Origin: Tritrichomonas foetus
Lineage: Eukaryota > Parabasalia > Tritrichomonadida > Tritrichomonadidae
Assembly (NCBI GenBank): GCA_001839685.1
Contig: MLAK01000618.1
Span: 28,790-90,007, forward strand
DNA length: 61,218 nucleotides
Reading direction: 5' to 3'
The position numbers and the translations under genes are program-made. Below are positions 51,776 through 61,166 of the stretch, piece after piece (the first letter of the stretch is position 1; every line of letters starts with the position of its first letter). The notes beneath the pieces are model-generated. The model was not told the origin of the DNA and ran no database searches. It saw only the letters and a list, made by a program, of their open reading frames with translations.

Positions 51776-53122
51776 ATGAGCAACAACAAAATCATTGAGG
51801 CTTTTAAAGATTTCGATTTCAGCCCATTTTATCTTCTTGCACTTTCAGTTGGTACTATACTTTATTCATGTGGAAATTCAATTCGAATTATATATGGGAC
51901 AGGATCTTTCACTAGACGACCAAGTTTTCTTCAAGCCACTGAAGAAAATCAAGAAGAGATCACAGGCAAAACAGCCGTTGTTATGCTTCTCACAAGTTCA
52001 ATCATGTTATTAATATTATATTATGTTTTGAATTCAATTATTTTATTTTTGAAATGCATTTTAGCTGTATCAAGTATTGTTTCAGTAGCTTTTGTTGTTT
52101 ATGATTGGGTTTATTTATTTTTCAATCAATTTTATTCATTTTCTCAAAAAATTCTTAGCATTATCACATTTCTCTTTTCAATCTTTATTAGTGGTCTTTG
52201 GTTTTTTACTGAACACTGGCTTCCTACTAACCTTATGTCTTTCTGTTTGTGTGTCTCTGGAATCTGCTTAATAAAAATTAATCGATATCAAATCGTATTA
52301 ATTACTGCGGTTGGATTTTTAATTTATGATGTTTGGTGGGTGTTTTTATCACCTGTTGTTTTCGGTGATAGTGTCATGGTTGAGGCTGCAACAAAAATTG
52401 CACCACATATTCCAGCGATGTTTACTATACCCAAAAAAGTAACAAACCCTTATCTTGTTTATTTATTTACTCCGGATTTGTTTTCTGAGAGCTTCGAAAG
52501 TTATGTTGATGTCATGAATTCAATGATCGGATGTGGTGATATAATTATTCCTGGTATTGTTTTAGATTTCTTTTTGAGATTTGATACTCTTTATAAAACT
52601 TCTTTATTTAATGCTAGCTTTATTGGTTATGTTGTTGGTGTCGCTTTAAGTTGGATTATGGTGAAGGTTATGAAAAAAGGTCAGCCAGCCCTTCTTTGGA
52701 TCTTTCCAAGTGTTTTAATTCCAGCAACAATCTGTGCAAAGTATCAAAAAGTGTTAAAGATCCTGTGGAAAAGAGGAACAGTAACGAATGTAGACGAAAA
52801 TGGAAATGGTGATGAAGATAATTTTGAAAATGAAGAAAATGAAACAAATGTTCGAAGAATTGAAGAAAACAATCATTTAATTATTTCTAGCTTGAGAAAT
52901 CAAAATGAAGAACCAAGAGATGTTTCAATTGTTGCTGATGACGAAAATGACATTCATTTGAATATAAGTTTGGAGCCCAATGAAGATGAGGAAATCAAAA
53001 CTGAAAATGAGAATAGAAATAATGATTCAAATAATGTTGATGGTAATTTAAATAGAACTGATTCTATAAATAATAATGAAGATGAAAATAATGATAGTGA
53101 TATTGAACTTCAAGATATATAA
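51776..53122 (+). CDS. Signal peptide peptidase (presenilin-type aspartyl protease)
   Basis: 448 residues with about nine membrane segments. The three motifs of the GxGD protease family are in order: YD with catalytic Asp at about 185 (LIYDVWWVF), GCGD at 252-255 with the second Asp, and QPALLWIFP at 303-311 (the PAL motif). YDVxWVF and QPALL place it with signal peptide peptidases rather than presenilins. It cleaves membrane-spanning helices, such as leftover signal peptides, in the ER. The last 110 residues are an unusual cytosolic tail rich in Asn, Asp and Glu in place of the short KKxx tail of other SPPs. All catalytic residues are present. Confidence 0.92.
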   Translation: MSNNKIIEAFKDFDFSPFYLLALSVGTILYSCGNSIRIIYGTGSFTRRPSFLQATEENQEEITGKTAVVMLLTSSIMLLILYYVLNSIILFLKCILAVSSIVSVAFVVYDWVYLFFNQFYSFSQKILSIITFLFSIFISGLWFFTEHWLPTNLMSFCLCVSGICLIKINRYQIVLITAVGFLIYDVWWVFLSPVVFGDSVMVEAATKIAPHIPAMFTIPKKVTNPYLVYLFTPDLFSESFESYVDVMNSMIGCGDIIIPGIVLDFFLRFDTLYKTSLFNASFIGYVVGVALSWIMVKVMKKGQPALLWIFPSVLIPATICAKYQKVLKILWKRGTVTNVDENGNGDEDNFENEENETNVRRIEENNHLIISSLRNQNEEPRDVSIVADDENDIHLNISLEPNEDEEIKTENENRNNDSNNVDGNLNRTDSINNNEDENNDSDIELQDI

Positions 53123-53207
53123 CAAAAGTTTATCATGAATAGAAAATATAATTGCGCGTATGTTTTAATGTGTATATTATAAATAGTATAAATAAAACAT
53201 AAAAGAT

Positions 53208-53209
<2 letters not shown>

Positions 53210-53238
<29 letters not shown>
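53210..53238. repeat. 29-base poly-T run
   Basis: An uninterrupted run of 29 T about 90 bases after the SPP stop, with T and A runs again at about 53306-53327. Homopolymers of this size are prone to length error in sequencing. Confidence 0.95.
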
Positions 53239-53410
53239 CCTAGATAATATGGGAAACAATAATTGTTTTTAACAATTGTAATCAAGGGATGATGAAATTG
53301 ATAATTTTTTTTTTTTAAAAAAAAAAAGACTGAATAGTAAAAATATCTATTAGATATAGTATAAAATATCGAACTAAAAACAATATTTATTAACTAACAA
53401 ATATCCTAGA

Positions 53411-53791
53411 TTACTTATGTGAGAGTGTACAATCGCAATGAAAGCTGGTTGAAATGCCATTGTCAATGATTGCATGGCCTTCATGACAACTCATTGCACA
53501 ATAACAGCAAATCAAGCATGGTTCAACAAGCGAACAAGTCAAACATTCAAAAGCCCGCTTTTTAATAACTCTATCATTACTATTCCCTTTTATTTCATTT
53601 ATGCAGCAGTTGCATAAATTTGATTTTTTAGAATTTAATTTCTCAATCGCTTTTTTGTGGCCAAAAGCGGCCGATGATTGATAATATTTTATTGAGAGAT
53701 CTTTGCTTTTCTCAACGAATTTTCCATTTTCGTACAGTTCGCCAAGAATCAAAGATGATTTAATATTTTTTTTATTGGCGGCTTCTAACAA
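53411..53791 (-). CDS. C-terminal part of kinase-Sel1 protein, ending in UBR-box-like zinc fold
   Basis: 126 codons continuing the Sel1 array in a new frame (LEAANKKNIKSSLILGELYENG...YYQSSAAFGHKKAIEKL). It then gives a Cys-rich end: a CNCC motif and FECLTC..PCLICCYC..SCHEGHAI..FHCDC. The order of Cys and His (CxxC, CxxCxxC, CHxGH, FxCDC) matches a UBR box, the domain that reads N-degrons or peptide N-termini. There is no ATG; it begins at TTG. The frame change from the previous segment lies at a five-T run (minus strand AGTTTTTGTT), where one more T would join the two, so this is most likely the end of one gene. Confidence 0.72.
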   Translation of the reverse strand: MLEAANKKNIKSSLILGELYENGKFVEKSKDLSIKYYQSSAAFGHKKAIEKLNSKKSNLCNCCINEIKGNSNDRVIKKRAFECLTCSLVEPCLICCYCAMSCHEGHAIIDNGISTSFHCDCTLSHK

Positions 53792-54666
53792 AAACTAATG
53801 CATGTTGGATTATTTTTATGCAAATAATATTCGCCAATAAACAATTGAATGCTTGGTGCTAATGAAACTAATTTTTTATCACTTAATAGTTCTTCAAGTT
53901 TTTTAATGTTGTTTGTGATTCGGTAAACATGAAAAAGATATCTATTATCAATTTTTGCTGCTCTTTGGTAGTAATAAACTGCCTTTTTTACATTTTCTGT
54001 ATTTTTATCAGAACTCGCGTCTGAATTTGCGTCAGAAATTTGACCAATTCTTTTGTCTGAATGTTTGCATTTTTCACATTTATTATCAACACTATGGCCA
54101 TGCAATACGTGCTGATGAAGTTCAAATTCATACATTAATCCGATTTTGAAATTTGCCTCAGGTATTCCTTTTTCCGCGCTTTTTCGATATAATTCCAAGG
54201 ATTTTTGAAGATTTTTTTCTGTTCCTTTCCCAAATTCAAAGCAAAGGCCTAAATAAAACTGAGATTTTGGATGTCCATGACTGGAAGCTTGTGAAAAATA
54301 TTCATATGCAGAACATTCGTTTCTTTCAACATATTTTCCTTTCAGATACATCACGCCAAGCCGGAACTGTGCGTCTGGTGATGATACTGATGCACTTTTC
54401 AACCAAAATATCATATTTTCTTGATCTCTTTTCTTCTCATAGCACAAAGCCAAGTTATACATTGCTTGATGATTTCCTTGTTTTGCACTTTTTTCATAGA
54501 GATGAAAAATTTGCTTTTTCTTTGCTTTATTATGTGCACAGTATTTTTCATAAAATCGTCCAAGACTGAGCATTCCAAAATCGTTATTAGCCGCTGCACT
54601 TTTTTGATAATATTTTAGAGCTTTATCAAGATTGGATGATGTGCCAATTCCCAATTCATAGCACAT
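53785..54666 (-). CDS. Middle Sel1-repeat part of kinase-Sel1-UBR protein
   Basis: 293 codons of Sel1 repeats, each about 36 residues with the A-x-Y-x-L-G-x-x-Y-x-x-G pattern: MCYELGIGTSSNLDKALKYY, MYNLALCYEKKRD, FRLGVMYLKGKYVERN, FYLGLCFEFGKGTEKN, FKIGLMYEFELH. Sel1 repeats are protein scaffolds found in ER degradation and signalling proteins. The reading frame can be extended upstream without a stop to meet the kinase segment. KGHSTAQYKVGMCYELG is continuous in this frame over the preceding stop at 54669. The break lies in a TTTTAAAAAGG run, so it is probably one missing base rather than a separate gene. Confidence 0.8.
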   Translation of the reverse strand: MCYELGIGTSSNLDKALKYYQKSAAANNDFGMLSLGRFYEKYCAHNKAKKKQIFHLYEKSAKQGNHQAMYNLALCYEKKRDQENMIFWLKSASVSSPDAQFRLGVMYLKGKYVERNECSAYEYFSQASSHGHPKSQFYLGLCFEFGKGTEKNLQKSLELYRKSAEKGIPEANFKIGLMYEFELHQHVLHGHSVDNKCEKCKHSDKRIGQISDANSDASSDKNTENVKKAVYYYQRAAKIDNRYLFHVYRITNNIKKLEELLSDKKLVSLAPSIQLFIGEYYLHKNNPTCISFC

Positions 54667-54668
54667 CC

Positions 54669-57317
54669 CTACTTTATATTGTGCTGTTGAATGTCCTTTA
54701 ATGCTGCCTTTTTAAAACATTCGAAAGCGCGAGTTTTATCCCCACAAAGGAGACCATAATTATAAATAGATTTAACATGACCTCTTTTTGCAGCTTTTTC
54801 AAAACATTCACTTGATTTATTTTTATTGACTAAGCAGCCTCTTCCTTCTTTATAGCAGACGCCAAGATTGTACATTGCATCAACATTTCCTTGTTCAGCT
54901 GCAATTTTAAACATTTCAAAAGATTTCTTTTGATTCATTTCGGTTCCTTTTCCATGGCCTAGATACTCACCAACCTTTTCCATAGCATCAGCATCACCTA
55001 AATCTGCTGCTTTATGAAAGTATTCAAAAGCTTTTACATAATCTTTTTCTGTGCGTGAATAATGAACACCAAGACTGTACAGAGCTTTTGTAAAATTTAA
55101 TTCACATGCTTGTTTCAAGTAAAAAATAACTTCTTCTGGATCTTGTGAAAGTCTTGAAAGTGCATAAAAAGCATTTGGAAATTTCCCATTTGCAGCCATT
55201 TTATAATATTTAATAGCTTCATTGAGATTGTTACTTTTTTCATACGATATTGCGATGTTGTAAGCAGCAATGGCATGTCCTTTATCAGCGGCCATTTTTA
55301 AAAGCTTGAATGCTTTTTGTTGATCTTGTTGAAGCTCAGTTCCTTGGAGATAAATTAACCCTAAATAAAATTGAGATGTTGTATGTCCATTTTCTGCCAT
55401 ATCAATAATAAATTGAACATCTTTCCTAACATCGGAAGGACTTTCGTCATTATTATTTTCTTTAGAAGTAGTTTTTTTCAGGTTTTTTAACTTGATGCTG
55501 TCTTTATTTATCTGTGACTTATCATTTTGATTTATTGATGATGTAGTACCATCAAACACTGCATTATTAGCAAGCTCATTTTCGGTATTTATTCGGGGAT
55601 TAAACTCCTGTTTATTTGAATTAAATTCAAACGAGTTAGAATTATTGAGTGAGAGTTTCTCACTAGAAATGATATACTTATCTTTATAATCCTCCAATTT
55701 TTCAATCACTTTTTTGTGAATAAAATTTGAATCAGTATTTAAAAAATACAATTCATGTGAAATCATTTGGCGTAAAATATAAAAAGATCCAACACGCTTT
55801 TCTATGTTTAACGAAGTGCACATCCTATATATTTCGATTATTTTTCCATAAATTGTCTGTGAAATTTTTGGTACATTTCCTTGAGAAATTTTATCAACCA
55901 TTTGCAATAGTGTTAATTTTTCATATGGTTCTTTATTAGTTGCAATTTGATAAATCATCAATCCAAATGAATATAAATCAGTTTGAAATGAAATATTTTG
56001 ATGAATTATTTGTTCTGGTGCCATATATCGAAATGTACCAACATTTGTCGTAAATGCTCTATTGTTGTCGTAGGAACGAGAAATATCGAAATCAGAAAGG
56101 ATAGCATCATAATTTTCATTTAGTAAAATATTATCTATTTTAATATCACGATGAATGATGCCTTTTGAATGAAGATGATCCAAGCCAAATAAAACCTGTA
56201 ATAAAATTTTAGTTTTCTCGGTATTATTTAAAGAATGTGTTTTTATGAATTTTCTCAAATTCCCATGAGCACAATTATCTAAAACTATTGCAAAGTTTTT
56301 ATTTGCACTGTGAATTGTTGGTTTAATAAAGCCATAGCATTTTAAAACACATTTATGGTTAACCATTTGATAGATTTTCTTTTCTCTCAAATATGATTTT
56401 TTGTTATAAAATGATTTTAATGAGAAAAAATCACCGGTTTCTTTATGAACAACTAAACAATTGAATGAATTTGCGCCATTACCTAGAACGTGAAGGTAAA
56501 TAAAATTATGTCTGTAGAATTCTTGGAAAGTATTCTTGAATTTGGTTGAATGAAAAAATGATTTTTTATAAAAAGAACTCCTTGGAAAACTGTGTCTGTA
56601 AATAAAAAATGAGGCGACGATGTGAATTATTAGTTTGATAAAAGTTGCTAATTTGATGTTATGCTGAATCGAAAAATTTTTTTGTGAAATTTCATCGAAA
56701 TGGAGAAAAAAATTATTTGATGGATTTTCTGAAGCATTTATGTAATTTTCGCTTGCTAACTTATTTTCTGTATTGTCTGAAGATTTTTCAAAATGGTTTA
56801 CTTGGATTGTTTCATTATTGGATTGATTTTCTTCATTTTGCGTATTTGATTGATTTTTTGAAATGTTTCCAGATTTTAAGTCTTCATTGGTGTGAGATAA
56901 TTCTTTGAAATAGTTAAGAATTTGAGTCACATCTTCAGCAACAATTTCTATTTCATACTCAGAAACAATATTAATTTTATTAACGTATTTCCTAATAAAA
57001 TAAATATCATTTTTATCTAATGGTAAAAAAACAGTTTCTTTTCGATTTTCGAAAAAAGAAAAATCAAATTGTTCGATGTGGATAACACAACAAATGTTTT
57101 CTGAACATATGCATAAAAAATCATCAACAAAATGAAATACAGTTAGTGGTTTGAAAATTTTGCTTGATATCAAATTCATATTATTTGTGATGATGCAAGG
57201 AATTTTGAAATTCCAGAAAAATGTAATATCATAGAATATATCGACAGAAAGATTGATATTAATATCACAATCTTTTAGATTAATGTCATATTCATTGTGT
57301 TCTGCCTTATCAGGCAT
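54669..57317 (-). CDS. Protein kinase with DFD motif followed by Sel1 repeats (N-terminal part)
   Basis: 882 codons from ATG 57317. Residues 1-140 form a novel beta-rich head and 145-205 an Asn-rich linker. The kinase domain covers about 270-525: LGNGANSFN loop, Lys301 (FSLKSFY), Glu in YLREKKIYQ, HRDIKIDN at 389-396, SDFDIS with DFG replaced by DFD (409-411), GTFRYMAPEQ, DLYSFGLMIYQ. This layout is TKL-like, a family expanded in trichomonads. Sel1 repeats start at about 650 (TSQFYLGLIYLQGTELQQ) and run to the end, where the frame is lost after AFECFKKAALK. The full protein with the next two segments would be about 1300 residues: kinase, about 15 Sel1 repeats, UBR box. Confidence 0.85.
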   Translation of the reverse strand: MPDKAEHNEYDINLKDCDININLSVDIFYDITFFWNFKIPCIITNNMNLISSKIFKPLTVFHFVDDFLCICSENICCVIHIEQFDFSFFENRKETVFLPLDKNDIYFIRKYVNKINIVSEYEIEIVAEDVTQILNYFKELSHTNEDLKSGNISKNQSNTQNEENQSNNETIQVNHFEKSSDNTENKLASENYINASENPSNNFFLHFDEISQKNFSIQHNIKLATFIKLIIHIVASFFIYRHSFPRSSFYKKSFFHSTKFKNTFQEFYRHNFIYLHVLGNGANSFNCLVVHKETGDFFSLKSFYNKKSYLREKKIYQMVNHKCVLKCYGFIKPTIHSANKNFAIVLDNCAHGNLRKFIKTHSLNNTEKTKILLQVLFGLDHLHSKGIIHRDIKIDNILLNENYDAILSDFDISRSYDNNRAFTTNVGTFRYMAPEQIIHQNISFQTDLYSFGLMIYQIATNKEPYEKLTLLQMVDKISQGNVPKISQTIYGKIIEIYRMCTSLNIEKRVGSFYILRQMISHELYFLNTDSNFIHKKVIEKLEDYKDKYIISSEKLSLNNSNSFEFNSNKQEFNPRINTENELANNAVFDGTTSSINQNDKSQINKDSIKLKNLKKTTSKENNNDESPSDVRKDVQFIIDMAENGHTTSQFYLGLIYLQGTELQQDQQKAFKLLKMAADKGHAIAAYNIAISYEKSNNLNEAIKYYKMAANGKFPNAFYALSRLSQDPEEVIFYLKQACELNFTKALYSLGVHYSRTEKDYVKAFEYFHKAADLGDADAMEKVGEYLGHGKGTEMNQKKSFEMFKIAAEQGNVDAMYNLGVCYKEGRGCLVNKNKSSECFEKAAKRGHVKSIYNYGLLCGDKTRAFECFKKAALKDIQQHNIK

Positions 57318-57717
57318 GATGTTACTTTTTAAACGTTCACCTCATAAGAATCACAACGATTATTCCGAATAAGGTGAATATTGTGTCCTACAATGGTGAA
57401 AATGGCCTTGTAGCATTGAAAAAGTTATCAATTCCACTCATTAGTTATCTTCACACGCCTAAAGTTTCATATTGCAAACTTCTTTCGAAAATTCAAAAAT
57501 GTCTTTGATAAATATTATTTTTTGTTTATACAAAAAGTAGATATAGTCAAATTTTTTGTGGCTAATATCAAAATTTCCATTCAAAACTTTGATTGATAGA
57601 AGTAAAATAGGGGGAAAGCTAATGATAAACCACCACTAAATCTATAAAAAATTAAATAAAATCGCTCGAATTAAAATTTATAAATAATATTTATAATATA
57701 AAACAAGAATATAACAA
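57318..57717. other. Intergenic, no gene seen
   Basis: AT-rich spacer between two minus-strand genes. Confidence 0.55.
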
Positions 57718-60700
57718 TTAAATACCTTCAATATGCCAATCATGGCGGCTGTTATAAGCCATTGCTTCTTCTCTTGACAACCATCCTTCAGCGATTGTAA
57801 TTTCAAGTAAGATGTCTTTCAGTTCATCTGGAATTCCTCTTTCTGGTCCACAATAGAACACACAAGTTTTTGGTTCTTGCCAAAGTTCCCAAAACTTTGA
57901 TGGATACTTCTTAAGTATATCCTGAATATGCATCTTGTTGTCATCACGAGAGTGAGCATAAAATGTTTCATTAATAAGCCCATCCTTCTTAAAACCTTCA
58001 ATTTTCATAATCAAGCCTGCAAAAGAACCGCGATATTTTGACCCAAATACTAAAAAGGCAGGTCCAATCTTCTTTCCTTCACTCAGCAATTGTTGACGAT
58101 GAACAATTAATGGAATCATTGGAGAGAATCCAGTACCAAGTGCAAACATTATAATAGGTGATTCAATATCACGTGGATACTTAAATTTACCTCTACGGAA
58201 AGCGATAGCAACTTTAACATGCTCTTTCTTGACTAAAAAGTGAGTACAAAGCCCATATCTCTTTCCATCATCGAAAATAACCTCATTTGCGTAAATATCA
58301 ACTGTATCTGGTTGCGTTTCTGGTGATGATGCAGCTGAATAGAGACGCGGTGTAATGTGAGAGATACATGAAACTAAAGCATCTAAACTTGGTTTAGAAT
58401 TCTTCGCTAATTCTTTAATGACCTCTCCAGTGTTATGAGTTTTATCGTATTCCATTCTTTCTGGGGACTCTTCTTTAAGAAGAGGCTCTATTGCTTTTTT
58501 AGCGTCATCATTCATTGCTGAGTTATAAAATGTTTGATAGAGGCTAGTGGTTGGCGGACCATTTAAATCTAAGTATTGTGTAAACAGCTGCATAACTGTA
58601 ACTTTGGCTGGAATGATAGCATCACCACTATTGATGTTAAACACATCACTTTTTGCATATTGTAAAGCAGAGATTACACTTTCAGCAACCTCGACATCAT
58701 TGCATGGAAGAATGGCCACATGATCACCAACTTCATATGTAAGACCTTCTGGTAATTTAATGGTAATTTTTGTAAGTCTTGGATGAAAGTCTGGTGGTGA
58801 AACTATTTGTTTTTCGATGATTTCTGCAATTTCAAATCCAATTGGACGGGATGGCTTTTCATGCACTGTTTTATCTTCAATTTTCTGAAGTTTATTTAAG
58901 AATGCCATACCAATTCGTGGTTTTCCTGTTCCTAACACTTCACTTAATTTTTGTGACCAATCGGCATAAGTGGCATCACCACCATCAGGATCAGACGAAT
59001 TCAATTTAACTAAATCCATGATGGGCTTTGCACCCATTTTCTTTAACTGTTCATCTAATTTCAATGCAGCAGCACAATAAGTTGGGCCTTTGTTAGAATC
59101 GCCAATTCCAAGAATTGCATATTCTACACTTGATATATCTTCTTTTGTAGTTGTCAGCAATTGATAGAATTTTGCTGCGTTTTGAGGGAAACAGCCATTG
59201 CCGAATGTTGAAATGATGAAAATGGCTGTTCTTCGTTTCTTCATAACATCTAAAGTTACTGAATTCATAGAAGACGATGAATAATGTAGAAAAGAAGCAA
59301 CCAACCTTGCATATCTTGTAGATTTGCCCTTATTTGAACCATACATCACCATTGGAATGCCAACTAAAAGTTTCTTCTTATTTTGATTATTTGCACGTTC
59401 TTGTGGTTCATAATGAGTTGATAAGCCTTCACCATGTTTAAATAATGGTAATTTTATATTCATATCAATATATGTACCATTTGACTCTGCACTTAACATT
59501 TGTATTGAAGCAATATCGATTTCTTTTATTCGTTTGATTCTTGGTTCAGCCAATTTTCTTGTTTTTAATTTCGGAAGTCCACCGCCGTTAATGCAACCAC
59601 CTTGGCAAGTCATAACTTCAACAAAATGAATATTTTGAATCATTTCTGGTGATGATATTAATTGAGAAAATGAAGCTATTCCATTACAAATTGCTATGTT
59701 TAGTTCTTTACTGCCAATTTTTATAGTCTCCATTGATAGATTAGTTTCAAGTTTTGGCACAAACGAATACATTTCAGGTGTTAAATTGACATTTCCATTA
59801 AATCGCTCATGAATATTCCTTAAAATCGAAGTTGTTAAACCTCCAGAAGTGGCCATTAATGAAGAGGCACCAGAAACGCCAGTAAATGGTTGGTCAAATT
59901 CCGAATCAGATACAGAATTCCAATCAATTCCAAACATGTTTATCATTTCGACGAATTCACGAACAGTAATTGCTTCATCGATATCTTTCGTCAGTTGCAT
60001 TCTTTTCACTTGGTCTTTAGCAGCAACGCAACCAGTTAAATGAACGATAAAAACGGAATCTGGTTTTTCTTTCTTTCCTGAAGCAACGAATCGACGAATA
60101 GCTCGAGCAAGGATGTGGGCAGGTGGTTTGATCGAAGATAAATTTGGAATTAAATCTTTGTTTGATTTTTCAATGAAATTAACCAAAGCCGGACAATTTG
60201 AATTAATTAATGGTAAAACTCCTTTGGAATCTATTCGATCTAACAGTTCATGTGTCATTTCAAGAGAAATTAAATCATTAGAATATCGATTGTCAAAAAC
60301 ATATTTGAATCCAAGCTTTCTAGCAGCGCCTACAACTTTTTCAATGCATAATTGGCCGACCAATCCGTCACTCGAAAATGAATCATTTGTGGAAACAAGA
60401 ACTTCTGGATCAACTAAAAGAAATTTTGCTTCTTTGGAAACTAAATGTGAAAGAACCTTTGGAATTGAAGATGTTTCTGTTAGACTGTTAGTAGAGCACG
60501 TTAATGTGCATTGACCGCATGATATACATTTTCCTCCTTTCAATGATACCGTTGGATCATCAAGCGCACCGATATCTACAACATCGCCGCACATCCTTAT
60601 ACATATTTGGCACTCGATGCATTTTTCTGGATAAAACGATATTGCGTTTGCTTTTTCTGCTTGCCGAATTCTGATTGTCTTCTTTGGGAATAAATAGTTC

Positions 60701-61014
60701 ATGACTTCTTCAATGTCTGGCCCGGGCGGAGGATGAGAAACATCCATAAACTGATCAAAATGTTTTTGCTGCTTTTCAAGAACTTCTTTATCTGTCGTAC
60801 TGATTATTAATCCTGGTCGAACTTTTGTCATGCAGCTGTATGCAAGAGCTGATCCGTCAACTTTTACTACACACAAGCCGCAAATACCACCGGAAGGAAC
60901 ATCTGCGTGATAACAAAGTGAAGGAATGTAAACTCCAGCAATCTTGCAAGCTTCCTTGATTGTTATTCCTTCTGGAACTTCGTAGATTTGATCATTGATT
61001 CTGATTTGCAACAT
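57718..61014 (-). CDS. [FeFe]-hydrogenase-like protein fused to a CysJ-type diflavin reductase
   Basis: 1098 residues. Domains: a [2Fe-2S] domain (1-80; Cys 34, 45, 48, 61); a two-[4Fe-4S] ferredoxin domain (Cys 132, 135, 138, 142 and 163, 166, 169, 173); an H-cluster domain (200-510); flavodoxin (548-705, FMN); and an FAD/NADPH reductase module (715-1098; RLYSAASSP, ALGTGFSP, FYCGPERG). The His-Cys cluster motif common in long hydrogenases is absent. The H-cluster Cys ligands are all present (274, 329, 470, 474), in NSNCPAL, TGCVAAKDQ and EVMTCQGGCINGGG. The proton-relay Cys of TSCCP is Asn, the Lys and Glu of the second motif are Ala and Gln, and the third motif Pro is Gln. Fusions of this kind are known in Trichomonas and Mastigamoeba. 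It could couple NADPH to H2 or to another acceptor. No clear hydrogenosome presequence is seen. Confidence 0.88.
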   Translation of the reverse strand: MLQIRINDQIYEVPEGITIKEACKIAGVYIPSLCYHADVPSGGICGLCVVKVDGSALAYSCMTKVRPGLIISTTDKEVLEKQQKHFDQFMDVSHPPPGPDIEEVMNYLFPKKTIRIRQAEKANAISFYPEKCIECQICIRMCGDVVDIGALDDPTVSLKGGKCISCGQCTLTCSTNSLTETSSIPKVLSHLVSKEAKFLLVDPEVLVSTNDSFSSDGLVGQLCIEKVVGAARKLGFKYVFDNRYSNDLISLEMTHELLDRIDSKGVLPLINSNCPALVNFIEKSNKDLIPNLSSIKPPAHILARAIRRFVASGKKEKPDSVFIVHLTGCVAAKDQVKRMQLTKDIDEAITVREFVEMINMFGIDWNSVSDSEFDQPFTGVSGASSLMATSGGLTTSILRNIHERFNGNVNLTPEMYSFVPKLETNLSMETIKIGSKELNIAICNGIASFSQLISSPEMIQNIHFVEVMTCQGGCINGGGLPKLKTRKLAEPRIKRIKEIDIASIQMLSAESNGTYIDMNIKLPLFKHGEGLSTHYEPQERANNQNKKKLLVGIPMVMYGSNKGKSTRYARLVASFLHYSSSSMNSVTLDVMKKRRTAIFIISTFGNGCFPQNAAKFYQLLTTTKEDISSVEYAILGIGDSNKGPTYCAAALKLDEQLKKMGAKPIMDLVKLNSSDPDGGDATYADWSQKLSEVLGTGKPRIGMAFLNKLQKIEDKTVHEKPSRPIGFEIAEIIEKQIVSPPDFHPRLTKITIKLPEGLTYEVGDHVAILPCNDVEVAESVISALQYAKSDVFNINSGDAIIPAKVTVMQLFTQYLDLNGPPTTSLYQTFYNSAMNDDAKKAIEPLLKEESPERMEYDKTHNTGEVIKELAKNSKPSLDALVSCISHITPRLYSAASSPETQPDTVDIYANEVIFDDGKRYGLCTHFLVKKEHVKVAIAFRRGKFKYPRDIESPIIMFALGTGFSPMIPLIVHRQQLLSEGKKIGPAFLVFGSKYRGSFAGLIMKIEGFKKDGLINETFYAHSRDDNKMHIQDILKKYPSKFWELWQEPKTCVFYCGPERGIPDELKDILLEITIAEGWLSREEAMAYNSRHDWHIEGI

Positions 61015-61166
61015 TTTTTGATTTGATCAATTCGAATGATTTTTTTTCAATGCATTGAAAAATACACAATCTTAGTGAATCAGTTTTCAATTTTATCAAA
61101 AAATTCAGAAATAGTTTTCAATGAAAGAAGTATTTTCAATAAATGATTAATTTACATTGTGTAATG
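61015..61166. other. Upstream region of the hydrogenase-like fusion gene
   Basis: Short AT-rich leader. On the minus strand GATCAAATCAAAAA lies just before the ATG, with no strong Inr. A transposable element starts at 61167. Confidence 0.45.

Noticed and set aside
53785..54735. Programmed ribosomal frameshifting in the Sel1 kinase gene
   Set aside because: Two shifts at plain homopolymers without a recognisable slippery site and structure are better explained by sequencing length errors.
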